Positions 16,333-23,180 of a stretch of 24,333 nt of DNA are shown here, one piece after another. How positions within the stretch are numbered: the stretch's first letter is position 1; each line of letters begins with the position of its first letter. The stretch is taken from assembly GCA_036475545.1 (NCBI GenBank), contig JAZGAE010000044.1, positions 1 to 24,333 on the forward strand, given 5' to 3'. A program made the position numbers and the translations under genes. The notes beneath the pieces were generated by a model. That model worked only from the letters and a program-made list of their open reading frames with translations. It searched no databases and was not told the origin of the DNA. This stretch comes from JAZGAE01 sp036475545. Its GTDB lineage: Bacteria; Pseudomonadota; Alphaproteobacteria; DATDPM01.

Positions 16333-17016
16333 ATGATCACCGACATGCCGCACATCCTCGTGGTCGACGACGACTCGCGGCTGCGCGGGCTGCTTCGCAA
16401 GTATCTGTTCGAGAACGGCTACCGCGTCACCACCGTGGTGGACGCGGCCGGGGCGCGGGCCAAGCTTAGGAGCCTCGCCTTCGACCTCATCGTCCTCGAT
16501 GTGATGATGCCCGGAGAGTCGGGACTGGACCTCTCGTGTGCGCTGCGCGACTCGATCGATGTGCCGATCCTGTTGTTGACGGCCATGGGCGCGTCGGTCG
16601 ACCGCATCCGCGGCCTGGAGACGGGCGCGGACGATTACCTGACCAAGCCGTTCGAGCCGCGCGAGCTGCTGCTCAGGATCCAGAGCATCTTGAGGCGCGT
16701 CCCCGCCGCGGCGGAGCCGCCCGGCGAGGTGCGGCTTGGCGCGTATTCCTTCGATCTCGCCCGCGAAGAGTTGACCCTGGACTCGGAGCCGGTCCACCTC
16801 ACGTCCTCCGAGGCCAGCCTTCTCAAGGCGCTGGCGCTCAACGCCGGGGCGCCGCTCTCGCGCGAGGAACTGAGCGAGCGGTGCCGCATCAAGGGCCAGG
16901 CCCACACCATCGACGTCCAGGTCACCAGGCTTAGGCGCAAGATCGAGCCCAATCCGAAGATTCCCCGTTACCTCCAGACGGTGCGGGGAAAGGGCTACGT
17001 GCTGAGGCCAGGCTGA
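16333..17016 (+). CDS. petR: OmpR-family response regulator, PetR-like
   Basis: A 227-residue two-domain transcription factor. The receiver domain (about 6-122) has the acidic pair Asp12/Asp13, phospho-acceptor Asp56 in VLDVMMPG, Thr83 and Lys105 (TKPF), all intact. The winged-helix effector domain (about 130-226) has LTSSEASLLKAL, the recognition region HTIDVQVTRLRRKIE and VRGKGYVLRPG. Start choice is between ATG 16333 and ATG 16345 (MPHILVVDDD, the usual family start); both lack a ribosome site. The kinase gene starts 17 bases after its stop, so the pair is probably co-transcribed. Its target genes are unknown; the petP neighbour supports the PetR assignment. Confidence 0.85.
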   Translation: MITDMPHILVVDDDSRLRGLLRKYLFENGYRVTTVVDAAGARAKLRSLAFDLIVLDVMMPGESGLDLSCALRDSIDVPILLLTAMGASVDRIRGLETGADDYLTKPFEPRELLLRIQSILRRVPAAAEPPGEVRLGAYSFDLAREELTLDSEPVHLTSSEASLLKALALNAGAPLSREELSERCRIKGQAHTIDVQVTRLRRKIEPNPKIPRYLQTVRGKGYVLRPG

Positions 17017-17033
17017 GGCCCGGGGGAAGCGCC

Positions 17034-18359
17034 GTGCTCGGCCACGTCAAGAGCGGACTGAAACGGTTCCTGCCGCGCACCCTTCTGGGGCGCTCGCTGC
17101 TCATCATCGTCACCCCGCTCATCCTCCTGCAGGTGGTCGTGACCATCATCTTCTACGAGCGCCACTGGCAAACGATCTCCTGGCGCCTGTCCTCGGCGCT
17201 CGCCGGTGAAATCGCCCAGATCATCGACACCATGAGCCGCTATCCCGACGCAGAGGAGCTGGGCTGGATCCAAACCCGGGCCTATCGCGACCTCGGGCTC
17301 ATCATCTCCCTGCGCCAAGGTGCAACCCTGCCCGATGCGCCGCCGCTGGGGCGCAGCCTGCTCGAGCGGAAGCTGGCCGAGGCGCTCGAGGAATACGTGC
17401 GGCGGCCGTATCTCATCGACCCGCGACCCGAGCAGGAACAGGTCAATATCCTGGTGCAGCTCGACGGCGCCGTTCTCAAGGTGACCACCCACAGCAAGCG
17501 GCTGTTCAGCTCCACCACCTACATCTTCGTGATGTGGATGGTCGGCACCTCGCTGGTCTTGTTCGCCGTCGCCACCGTTTTCATGCGCAACCAGGTGAAG
17601 CCCATCCGCCGGCTTGCCGAGGCCGCCGACAGTTTCGGCAAGGGCCACGACGTTCCGGAATTCAAGCCCGAGGGTGCCTCCGAGGTGCGCCTGGCGGCGG
17701 CGGCCTTCAAGCTGATGCGGGCGCGCATCCGGCGCCAGATCGACCAGAGGACCGAGATGCTGGCGGGTGTGTCCCACGATCTCGGGACGGTGCTCACGCG
17801 CATGAAGCTGGAGCTCGCCATGTTGGGGGACGACGCCGAGATACAGGCGCTCAAGGACGACCTCGCCGAGATGGAAAAGATGGTGGAGGGCTACCTTGCC
17901 TTCGCCCGCGGCGAGAGCACCGAGGCGTCCGAAGAGACGGACCTCTCGGGCCTGATCGAGGAGGTGGTGGGCGGCTTTCGCCGCAGCGGCAGCGACGTGG
18001 CCCTGGCGCTCGAGAAAGGCATCACCGTGCCGTTGCAGTCGGCCTCCTTCAAGCGCTGCCTCGCTAATCTCCTGTCCAACGCGGACCGCCACGCCGACCA
18101 CGTCTGGGTCGAAGCGGCGCGCCGTGACGGCCACATCGAGATTCTGGTCGATGACGACGGGCCCGGAATCCGCCCCGACCAGCGCGAAGCGGTCTTCAGG
18201 CCCTTCTATCGGTTGGATCCCTCGCGCAACCTGGACACCGGCGGCGTCGGCCTCGGCCTCACCATCGCCCGAGACGTGGTGCGGCGCCACGGCGGCAATA
18301 TCAGGCTCGCCGACTCGCCGCACGGCGGATTGCGCGTCTCGTTGCGCTTGCCGCTCTAG
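17034..18359 (+). CDS. EnvZ-like sensor histidine kinase with altered H-box
   Basis: A 441-residue inner-membrane sensor kinase, the likely partner of PetR. Seen: TM1 about 18-41, a periplasmic domain about 42-160, TM2 about 162-184, HAMP about 185-238, the dimerisation/phospho-acceptor domain about 240-295, and an ATPase domain with N-box NLLSN (345-349), DDDGPGI (373-379), FRPFYRLD and GGVGLGLTIA (403-412). The H-box reads GVSHDLGTVLTR with His248; the usual form is HDLRTPLTR, so the Arg is Gly251 and the proline is Val253. The Asp and Thr needed for phosphatase activity are kept. The start is GTG at 17034 after GGGGGAAG. The EnvZ-like architecture is clear; the signal is unknown. Confidence 0.88.
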   Translation: MLGHVKSGLKRFLPRTLLGRSLLIIVTPLILLQVVVTIIFYERHWQTISWRLSSALAGEIAQIIDTMSRYPDAEELGWIQTRAYRDLGLIISLRQGATLPDAPPLGRSLLERKLAEALEEYVRRPYLIDPRPEQEQVNILVQLDGAVLKVTTHSKRLFSSTTYIFVMWMVGTSLVLFAVATVFMRNQVKPIRRLAEAADSFGKGHDVPEFKPEGASEVRLAAAAFKLMRARIRRQIDQRTEMLAGVSHDLGTVLTRMKLELAMLGDDAEIQALKDDLAEMEKMVEGYLAFARGESTEASEETDLSGLIEEVVGGFRRSGSDVALALEKGITVPLQSASFKRCLANLLSNADRHADHVWVEAARRDGHIEILVDDDGPGIRPDQREAVFRPFYRLDPSRNLDTGGVGLGLTIARDVVRRHGGNIRLADSPHGGLRVSLRLPL

Positions 18360-18383
18360 GGTCTGTACTCAATCTGAGTCTCC

Positions 18384-18410
18384 AAAAAGAAGGCCGCCCT
18401 GGGGGCGGCC
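18384..18410 (-). terminator. Intrinsic terminator of the phasin gene
   Basis: GGCCGCCC (18392-18399) and GGGCGGCC (18403-18410) form a perfect 8-bp stem with a 3-base loop. On the minus strand it is followed by TTCTTTTT (18391-18384). It lies about 58 bases beyond the phasin stop. On the plus strand there is no T-run, so it would serve the kinase message poorly. Confidence 0.85.
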
Positions 18411-18467
18411 CTAGTCGAGTCTCGTTGCCTTTGGGGGAAGAAATCGAACCGGGTCGAAGCGGGCCCG

Positions 18468-18905
18468 TTACTCGCCGGAGGGGCCGGCCGACACCACGGT
18501 CTTGACCTCGTCGAGGGTGTCGGTGACGCGCTTGTTGATGATCCCGAAGGTGCGGCTGTTGGACTTGTTGACCAGCTCGCCCAGCTCCCAGAAGTTGGCC
18601 AGGGCCTTCTGGTAAGCGGTCTTGGCGAACTCCGCCTGCTTCACCGCCTGGTCCTCGAAGGAGCCGGCGGACACCAGCTTGTTGAGCGCGCCGGAGAAAA
18701 CCTCGGCGCCCTCGCTCATCATCTCGCCCTGGCGGCGGGCGAACACCTGGGCGCCCTCGAGAGCCAGCTTATTGGCCTGGGCAAGGGCCTCGAAGTTCTT
18801 GCGCTGGCTCGCCATCGCGGCCTCGAAGTTGATACTCGGAATGCTGGTGCCCGAGAGGAACTTGGTTACGTCAACATCGAAAAGGGACATCGGGGTCTTG
18901 GCCAT
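18468..18905 (-). CDS. Phasin family protein
   Basis: A small amphipathic granule-coating protein for polyhydroxyalkanoate inclusions, 145 residues. It has no signal peptide and is mostly helical: INFEAAMASQRKNFEALAQANKLALEGAQ (within 24-53) begins the phasin_2-type helical core, with regular hydrophobic spacing and few prolines. The ATG at 18905 has AGGAGA 8 bases upstream, and the sequence upstream in frame is not protein-like. It stands alone, with its own promoter, two palindromic operators and a terminator, as expected for a highly expressed gene controlled by storage state. No phaC, phaA or phaB is in the window. The phasin call rests on the family-like composition and pattern; the polymer is inferred. 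Confidence 0.88.
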   Translation of the reverse strand: MAKTPMSLFDVDVTKFLSGTSIPSINFEAAMASQRKNFEALAQANKLALEGAQVFARRQGEMMSEGAEVFSGALNKLVSAGSFEDQAVKQAEFAKTAYQKALANFWELGELVNKSNSRTFGIINKRVTDTLDEVKTVVSAGPSGE

Positions 18906-18938
18906 TCTTGATCTCCTACGATTGCGCCGAGGGGCATA

Positions 18939-18949
18939 TTGCAGTGCAC
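18939..18949. promoter_or_regulatory. Palindromic operator (proximal), candidate PhaR site
   Basis: TTGCAGTGCAC matches the distal site at 18989-18999 in 10 of 11 bases and covers the predicted transcription start of the phasin gene. Alphaproteobacterial phasin genes are repressed by PhaR, which binds TGCA-type palindromes; assignment to PhaR is by analogy. Confidence 0.55.
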
Positions 18950-18951
18950 AA

Positions 18952-18980
18952 AAAATAGCTGGCCGGAGCCCCTGCGTCAA
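18952..18980 (-). promoter_or_regulatory. Sigma70-type promoter of the phasin gene
   Basis: On the minus strand TTGACG (18980-18975) is followed after exactly 17 bases by TATTTT (18957-18952). The start of transcription would fall near 18945, leaving a leader of about 40 bases with a good Shine-Dalgarno sequence. Both hexamers stand out in this GC-rich DNA. Confidence 0.7.
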
Positions 18981-18988
18981 CGCGTTTT

Positions 18989-18999
18989 TTGCAGTGCAA
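18989..18999. promoter_or_regulatory. Palindromic operator (distal), candidate PhaR site
   Basis: TTGCAGTGCAA is a perfect 5+1+5 palindrome lying nine bases upstream of the -35 element. Its centre is 50 bases from that of the proximal copy, so the two sites bracket the promoter. The bases from 19000 to 19123 further upstream hold no gene or motif that I can name. Confidence 0.55.
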
Positions 19000-19157
19000 C
19001 ACAAGTTTTCTGGTGGGCGGGCCAGTAGATTCCAAAGTATCTTGCGGATCACCTGCCAGTGGCCGCGCCATCGGCCGGGCCGGCGGTGGGGTCGCCGACC
19101 CTCATGCCGCAGCGCACAATCCTGGGCCGCACGCTCCCCCCGTGCGGGCGTTCGCAG

Positions 19158-19193
19158 AAAAAACCGGGGGTCGGGTGTCCCCGTGGCCCCGGG
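19158..19193 (-). terminator. Intrinsic terminator of proC
   Basis: On the minus strand CCGGGG and CCCCGG enclose an inner CGGG/CCCG stem, and the hairpin is followed by TTTTTT (19163-19158). It begins about 10 bases after the proC stop. A second hairpin without a T-run (CCGCACG/CGTGCGG, 19127-19147) lies just beyond. Confidence 0.7.
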
Positions 19194-19202
19194 CGTCGTG
19201 GC

Positions 19203-20018
19203 TTAGCCTGAAAGGGCCCGGGAGCGCTTCGCCGCCGCCGCCACGGCGCGGGACATCAGCGACCGCAACCCCTGATCGCCCATGAGCACCTCAACGGCCG
19301 CCTCGGTGGTCCCGCCGGGGCTGGTGACCGCCTCCCGCAGCATCCGCGGCGCCTCGCCCGCTTGCCCCAGCAGCTCGCCGCTTCCGGCGACGGTGGCGCG
19401 GGCCAGCCGCATGGCAAGATCGGGGTCGAGTCCCGCCTCGACGCCGGCCTCGGCCAGGCATTCGGCGAGGAGGAACACGTAGGCCGGGCCGCTTCCCGAG
19501 ACGGCGGTCACCGCGTCCATGAGGGATTCGTCCTCGAGCCAGACGACTTCGCCGACCGCGGCCAAGAGGCCCTCGCACAGTTCGCGTTGGGCGGAGCCTG
19601 CGGCCTCGTTCGGGCAGGCCGCCGTGATGCCGCGGCCGATCGCGGCCGGCGTGTTGGGCATGGCGCGCACGATTGCGGCCTCCCGCCCCAGATGCCTTTC
19701 GAGCGATGCGATCGTCCGCCCGGCGGCGATCGAGAGAAAGACCGCGCCCGTCTCCGCGAAGCGCCGGTGAGGGGGCAGGACCTCGTCCATGACTTGAGGC
19801 TTGACGGCGAGCACCACGGCCGCCGGGCGATAGTCCGCGGCGAGACCGTCCGCCGCGGCCACGGCCTCGACCCCGTGAGCGCGGCGCGCCTGCTCGCGGG
19901 CCGAAGCGTCAGGCTCGACGACCGTGATCGACGCGGCGGCGACGCCGTGCCCGATCCATCCCCGGAGCAAGGCTCCGCCCATCTTCCCGCAGCCGACGAG
20001 AAGCAGGGGAGCGGGCAT
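19203..20018 (-). CDS. proC: Pyrroline-5-carboxylate reductase
   Basis: NADPH-dependent last step of proline synthesis, 271 residues, cytosolic. Seen: a Rossmann motif LLLVGCGKMGGALL at 5-18, VVLAVKPQ (about 69-76), MPNTPAAIGRG (about 120-130), VSGSGPAYVF (about 168-177) and the P5CR signature within ATVAGSGELL...REAVTSPGGTTEAAVEVL. The start ATG at 20018 lies five bases after the stop of the ybjN-like gene, so the two form an operon, an arrangement common in alphaproteobacteria. A terminator follows at 19158-19193. All key motifs are present. Confidence 0.97.
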   Translation of the reverse strand: MPAPLLLVGCGKMGGALLRGWIGHGVAAASITVVEPDASAREQARRAHGVEAVAAADGLAADYRPAAVVLAVKPQVMDEVLPPHRRFAETGAVFLSIAAGRTIASLERHLGREAAIVRAMPNTPAAIGRGITAACPNEAAGSAQRELCEGLLAAVGEVVWLEDESLMDAVTAVSGSGPAYVFLLAECLAEAGVEAGLDPDLAMRLARATVAGSGELLGQAGEAPRMLREAVTSPGGTTEAAVEVLMGDQGLRSLMSRAVAAAAKRSRALSG

Positions 20019-20023
20019 GGGGC

Positions 20024-20527
20024 TCAGGCCTCGCCGACGGTTTCGAGCAGCGCGGCGTCAATGGCTTCGGACGCCCTCCTGCCGCCCCAGAGGACGAACT
20101 GAAAGGCGGGGTAGAACCGTTCGCACTCGCTGACCGCGATGTCCACCAGGTCCTCGAGCTGTTCGACGCTCGCTCCGCGCACGCCGCGCAGCAGCATGGC
20201 GTGGCGGAAGGCCGGCTGCCCGCATTCGCCCGCGAGGTCGAAATGGCCGAGCAGGAGCCGCTCGTTGATGAGCGCGAGCAACGCGTAGACGGCCTCGCGT
20301 TTCGCCTCCGGCACCCGCATGTCGCACAGGGCCGAGAACTGCATGGTGCCGATCTCTTCGACCCAGCCGAAATAGAGGCGGTAGGTGCACCAGCTCCCCC
20401 CGGCCTCCACCACCAGTTCCTGCTCGCTGGTGCGCTGGAAGGGCCAGTCGTTCGCGCCCGCCATTTCCTCGACGAGGTCGAGGGGGTTCTGGAGCGTTCT
20501 GCGGGCCTCAATGGAGAGAGTTGCCAT
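20024..20527 (-). CDS. YbjN-domain protein (type III secretion chaperone-like fold)
   Basis: A 167-residue cytosolic protein of the YbjN family (MATLSIEARRTLQNPLDLVEEM...NDWPFQRTSEQELVVEAGGSW...). The pattern of a short helix, an antiparallel sheet (YRLYFGWVEEIGTMQFSAL at about 53-71) and long helices with NERLLLGHFDL is typical of this family. The molecular role is not well defined; in Escherichia coli YbjN affects stress tolerance and motility. The ATG at 20527 has GGGAGAAGGG upstream; the frame is open another 80 codons, but that part is Pro/Arg-rich and not conserved in character. It is co-transcribed with proC. No catalytic motif is seen. Confidence 0.83.
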   Translation of the reverse strand: MATLSIEARRTLQNPLDLVEEMAGANDWPFQRTSEQELVVEAGGSWCTYRLYFGWVEEIGTMQFSALCDMRVPEAKREAVYALLALINERLLLGHFDLAGECGQPAFRHAMLLRGVRGASVEQLEDLVDIAVSECERFYPAFQFVLWGGRRASEAIDAALLETVGEA

Positions 20528-20704
20528 GTCGCGAGCCCTTCTCCCGCCGACATGCCGTCCTGGGCCGGGACTAGAGCGCCGCGGCCGGACGTCCCCTTCC
20601 ACATATTGTGGCGGCGGAGCGGTCAAAACACTAGAGAAGGTAAGTTGCCAGAACGCCGGTCCTTGCGCAACACCCGAATCACGCTGCGAGGCCCAATTCC
20701 GCCC

Positions 20705-20740
20705 CCCCGGCCTTGGCGGCGGGTTTCCGCGCCTTGCGCG
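20705..20740. repeat. 36-bp direct repeat, extragenic copy of the ubiK tail
   Basis: Identical, base for base, to 20955-20990 and exactly 250 bases away. The genic copy encodes RKARKPAAKAG near residues 85-95 of the UbiK-like protein. Because 250 is not a multiple of three, this copy is out of register with that gene. The following bases (ggcggc in both) continue the similarity weakly. Confidence 0.85.
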
Positions 20741-20813
20741 TCCCGGCGGCCCCGGTTCCGCCCGCATCGAGCGCGCGACTCGGCCCCTGCGCGCTGCTCG
20801 CGCGCGCCCTTCC

Positions 20814-20855
20814 GGTTGCCCTGCCGGCTTGGCCGGTTGCCCTATCGGCTTGGCC
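20814..20855. repeat. Two-unit 21-bp tandem repeat
   Basis: GGTTGCCCTGCCGGCTTGGCC (20814-20834, written in two parts GGTTGCCCTG and CCGGCTTGGCC) is followed directly by a copy at 20835-20855 that differs in two bases. It is not coding on either strand as far as I can tell. Confidence 0.8.
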
Positions 20856-20910
20856 GAACGGTGAAGGGAGCGTCGGGGCGCCGGACGCGACGCCCCCGCA
20901 TGAAGGAGCC

Positions 20911-21240
20911 CTATTCGGAACGGGGCTTGTCGGCGCCGCGCTTCGCCTTCCGCGCCCCGGCCTTGGCGGCGGGTTTCCGCGCCTTGCGCGGCGCGGCGGC
21001 GAGTCGGGCCTCGAGGGCCTCGATCCGGGCGACCAGCTTCTCCTGTTCGGCGCGGGCCTTGGCGGCCATCGCCTTGACCGCCTCGAACTCTTCGCGGCTC
21101 ACCAGCTCCATCCTGCCGAGGATCTTTTCGAACTGCTGGCGAAGCAGGACCTCCACCTCGTCCTTGACTCCGACCAGGGTGCCGACGGCGCCGCTGGCGA
21201 CGCGCGCGAAATCGTCGAGCAGCCGGTTATCAGTCTGCAT
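20911..21240 (-). CDS. UbiK/BMFP-family accessory protein
   Basis: A 109-residue protein of the BMFP/UbiK family: an amphipathic N-terminal helix (MQTDNRLLDDFARVASGAVGTL, within 1-22), FEKILGRMELVSREEFEAVKAMA leading into a coiled coil (about 48-83), and an Ala/Lys/Arg-rich tail (84-109). In Escherichia coli UbiK helps ubiquinone synthesis under oxygen and binds membranes; Brucella BMFP is a trimeric relative. The start ATG at 21240 has AAGGGG upstream. It is divergent from hldD and lies upstream of ybjN-proC. The family call is firm; involvement in ubiquinone synthesis here is inferred. Part of its tail is duplicated outside the gene at 20705-20740. Confidence 0.83.
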   Translation of the reverse strand: MQTDNRLLDDFARVASGAVGTLVGVKDEVEVLLRQQFEKILGRMELVSREEFEAVKAMAAKARAEQEKLVARIEALEARLAAAPRKARKPAAKAGARKAKRGADKPRSE

Positions 21241-21309
21241 CTTCCGTCCCCTTCAACGGCGTGTGCATGCATTATCGGGCCGGGCCCCGGCGGGCGCAAC
21301 CGTGAGCGC

Positions 21310-21338
21310 TTGCGGCACATTTGGGGCGGCCCTATAAC
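21310..21338 (+). promoter_or_regulatory. Sigma70-type promoter of hldD
   Basis: TTGCGG (21310-21315), a 17-base spacer, then TATAAC (21333-21338). Transcription would start near 21345, leaving a leader of about 17 bases with GGGATAGG before the ATG at 21362. It probably drives hldD, lgt and midA together. Confidence 0.6.
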
Positions 21339-21361
21339 AGCGCCCAAGGGATAGGCGTTCC

Positions 21362-22342
21362 ATGCTCGTTGTCACCGGCGGTGCCGGATTTATCGGTTCG
21401 AATCTGGTGGCCGCCCTGGCGGCCCGCGGCGATGTCGTGGTCTGCGACTGGCTCGGCAGCGGCGACAAGTGGCGCAACCTCGCCAAGCACGAGGTCGCCG
21501 AGTTCGTCTCGCCGGAAGACCTCTTCCCCTTCCTCGACGCCCACGACGGCGAGGTCGAGGCCGTCTTCCACATGGGGGCGGTGACCTCGACCACGGAAAC
21601 CGACGCGGACCTGCTGATTGCGACCAACTTCGAGCTGTCGCTGTCGCTGTGGGAGTGGTGTGCTGAGCAGCTGGTGCGGTTCATCTACGCCTCCTCCGCC
21701 GCGACCTACGGCGACGGCTCGCGAGGCTTCGTCGACGACGGCTCTCCGCAAGCGCTGGCCGGGCTCGCGCCCCTCAACGCCTACGCCTGGAGCAAGCACC
21801 TGTTCGACCGCCGCGTCGCCCGCACGGTGAGCGCGGGCAGGCCGTCGCCGCCGCAATGGGCGGGGCTCAAGTTCTTCAACGCCTACGGGCCCAACGAGTA
21901 CCACAAGGGGGCCATGAAGAGCGTGGTGGCCCAGATCTATCCCAACGCCGCCGCGGGGCTGCCCGCGATCCTCTTCAAGTCGTACCACCCCGACTATGCC
22001 GACGGCGGCCAGATGCGCGACTTCGTCTGGGTCGGGGACTGCGTGGACGTGCTGTTGTGGTTGCTCGAGAACCGCGAGGTGAGCGGCCTCTTCAACCTCG
22101 GCACCGGCGAGGCGCGCAGCTTCGCCGACCTCGCCGCGGCCGTCTTCCGGGCGCTGGGCAAGGAGCCGGACATCCGCTACGTCGACATGCCCCGCGACAT
22201 CCGCGCGAACTACCAGTACTTCACGCAAGCCGACATGACGCGGCTCAGGGCCGCCGGCTACGCCCGGCCCTTCACCTCGCTCGAGGACGGCGTCACCCGC
22301 TACGTGCGGGACTACCTGGCGACGTCCGATCCCTACCGATGA
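21362..22342 (+). CDS. hldD: ADP-L-glycero-D-manno-heptose 6-epimerase
   Basis: Epimerises ADP-D-glycero-D-manno-heptose, the last step in making the heptose donor for lipopolysaccharide core. 326 residues, extended SDR family. Seen: TGGAGFIGSN (5-14), HMGAVTSTTETDADLL (70-85, with the ADP-heptose epimerase-type TSTTE), SSAATYG (111-117), catalytic YAWSK (141-145), and NAYGPNEYHKGAMKSV (173-188) whose Lys182 corresponds to the second active-site lysine of the family. RDFVWVGDCVDVLLWLLEN is also family-typical. The start ATG at 21362 is preceded by a promoter. Its stop is 40 bases before lgt. The heptose specificity, not a general sugar epimerase, rests on TSTTE and YGPNEYHKG. Confidence 0.94.
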   Translation: MLVVTGGAGFIGSNLVAALAARGDVVVCDWLGSGDKWRNLAKHEVAEFVSPEDLFPFLDAHDGEVEAVFHMGAVTSTTETDADLLIATNFELSLSLWEWCAEQLVRFIYASSAATYGDGSRGFVDDGSPQALAGLAPLNAYAWSKHLFDRRVARTVSAGRPSPPQWAGLKFFNAYGPNEYHKGAMKSVVAQIYPNAAAGLPAILFKSYHPDYADGGQMRDFVWVGDCVDVLLWLLENREVSGLFNLGTGEARSFADLAAAVFRALGKEPDIRYVDMPRDIRANYQYFTQADMTRLRAAGYARPFTSLEDGVTRYVRDYLATSDPYR

Positions 22343-22382
22343 CCGCCGCCGGCAAAGGCCGCCGGCCGGGCGCGGGGGCGCC

Positions 22383-23180
22383 ATGATCCTCGCCATCCCA
22401 TTTCCCGACATCGACCCGATCGCGATCGAGATCGGGCCGCTGGCGATCCGCTGGTACGCGCTGGCCTGGATCGCGGGCTTCATCTTCGGCTGGCGCTACT
22501 GCCTCATGCTCGCCAGGCGCTCGCCCTGGAAGATCACCAGGGACCACATCGACGACTTCCTGGTGTGGGCGATCATCGCGACGATGGTGGGCGGGCGGCT
22601 CGGCTACGTGCTGTTCTACAACCCGGGCTACTACCTCGACCATCCGCTCCAGATCTTCGCGGTGTGGCGCGGCGGCATGGCCTTTCACGGGGCGATAATC
22701 GGGCTCGTCGTCGCCATGGCGATCTTCGCCCGGCGCCGCGGCTTACGTTTTCTCGCCTTCGGCGACATCATCGTCGCGGCCGGGCCCATCGGCATCCTGC
22801 TGGGGCGCATCGCCAACTTCATCAACGGCGAGCTGTTCGGCCGCCCGACCGACGTGCCCTGGGCCGTCGTCTTCCCGCGCGGCGGGGAGGTGCCGCGCCA
22901 CCCCAGCCAGATCTACGAGGCCGGGCTCGAGGGGCTGGTGCTGTTCATACTGCTGTGGGTCCTCGCCACCCGCGCCCGGGCGCTGGACAGGCCGGGGCTC
23001 GTCGGCGGCGCCTTCCTGGTCGGCTACGCGCTCGCCCGCGGGACCGTCGAGCTGTTTCGCGCGCCGGACGCCCACATCGGCTTTCTTCCGGGCGGCACCA
23101 CCCTGGGCCAGTGGCTGACCGTGCCGATGCTGGCCTTCGGGCTGTACCTCGTCGCGCGGGCGCTGAGGCGCGCCGGGTGA
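22383..23180 (+). CDS. lgt: Prolipoprotein diacylglyceryl transferase
   Basis: Inner-membrane enzyme that transfers diacylglycerol from phosphatidylglycerol to the lipobox cysteine of prolipoproteins. 265 residues with about seven membrane segments. Seen: RWYALAW (23-29), the FHGAIIG histidine (His102), the Lgt signature GRIANFINGELFGR (141-154) with Arg142, Asn145 and Glu150, and HPSQIYEA (173-180). The start ATG at 22383 lies 40 bases after hldD. Its last 55 bases are repeated, 91 percent identical, at 23200-23254, and its TGA overlaps a GTG (GTGA) that opens a 25-codon mini-frame. pgsA in this window makes a precursor of its lipid donor. Confidence 0.97.
   Translation: MILAIPFPDIDPIAIEIGPLAIRWYALAWIAGFIFGWRYCLMLARRSPWKITRDHIDDFLVWAIIATMVGGRLGYVLFYNPGYYLDHPLQIFAVWRGGMAFHGAIIGLVVAMAIFARRRGLRFLAFGDIIVAAGPIGILLGRIANFINGELFGRPTDVPWAVVFPRGGEVPRHPSQIYEAGLEGLVLFILLWVLATRARALDRPGLVGGAFLVGYALARGTVELFRAPDAHIGFLPGGTTLGQWLTVPMLAFGLYLVARALRRAG

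Larger units (their letters stand above)
20528..20910. other. 383-base gene-free gap with repeats
   Basis: Between the ubiK-like and ybjN-like genes I see no convincing gene. It contains a 36-base copy of the ubiK tail (20705-20740), a two-unit tandem repeat (20814-20855), and a small AT-richer pocket at about 20590-20640. That pocket has CCACA-TAT-TGTGG (20599-20611) and a minus-strand TTGACC (20626-20621), which may be part of the ybjN-proC promoter, although I find no good -10 at the right distance. Confidence 0.5.

Noticed and set aside
18392..18410. Terminator of the sensor kinase (plus strand)
   Set aside because: The stem is strong, but the T-run is only on the minus-strand side. It is assigned to the phasin gene.
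21390..21410. tRNA T-arm-like GGTTCGAATC
   Set aside because: It lies in the Rossmann motif codons of hldD (IGSNLV) with no acceptor, D or anticodon arms around it.
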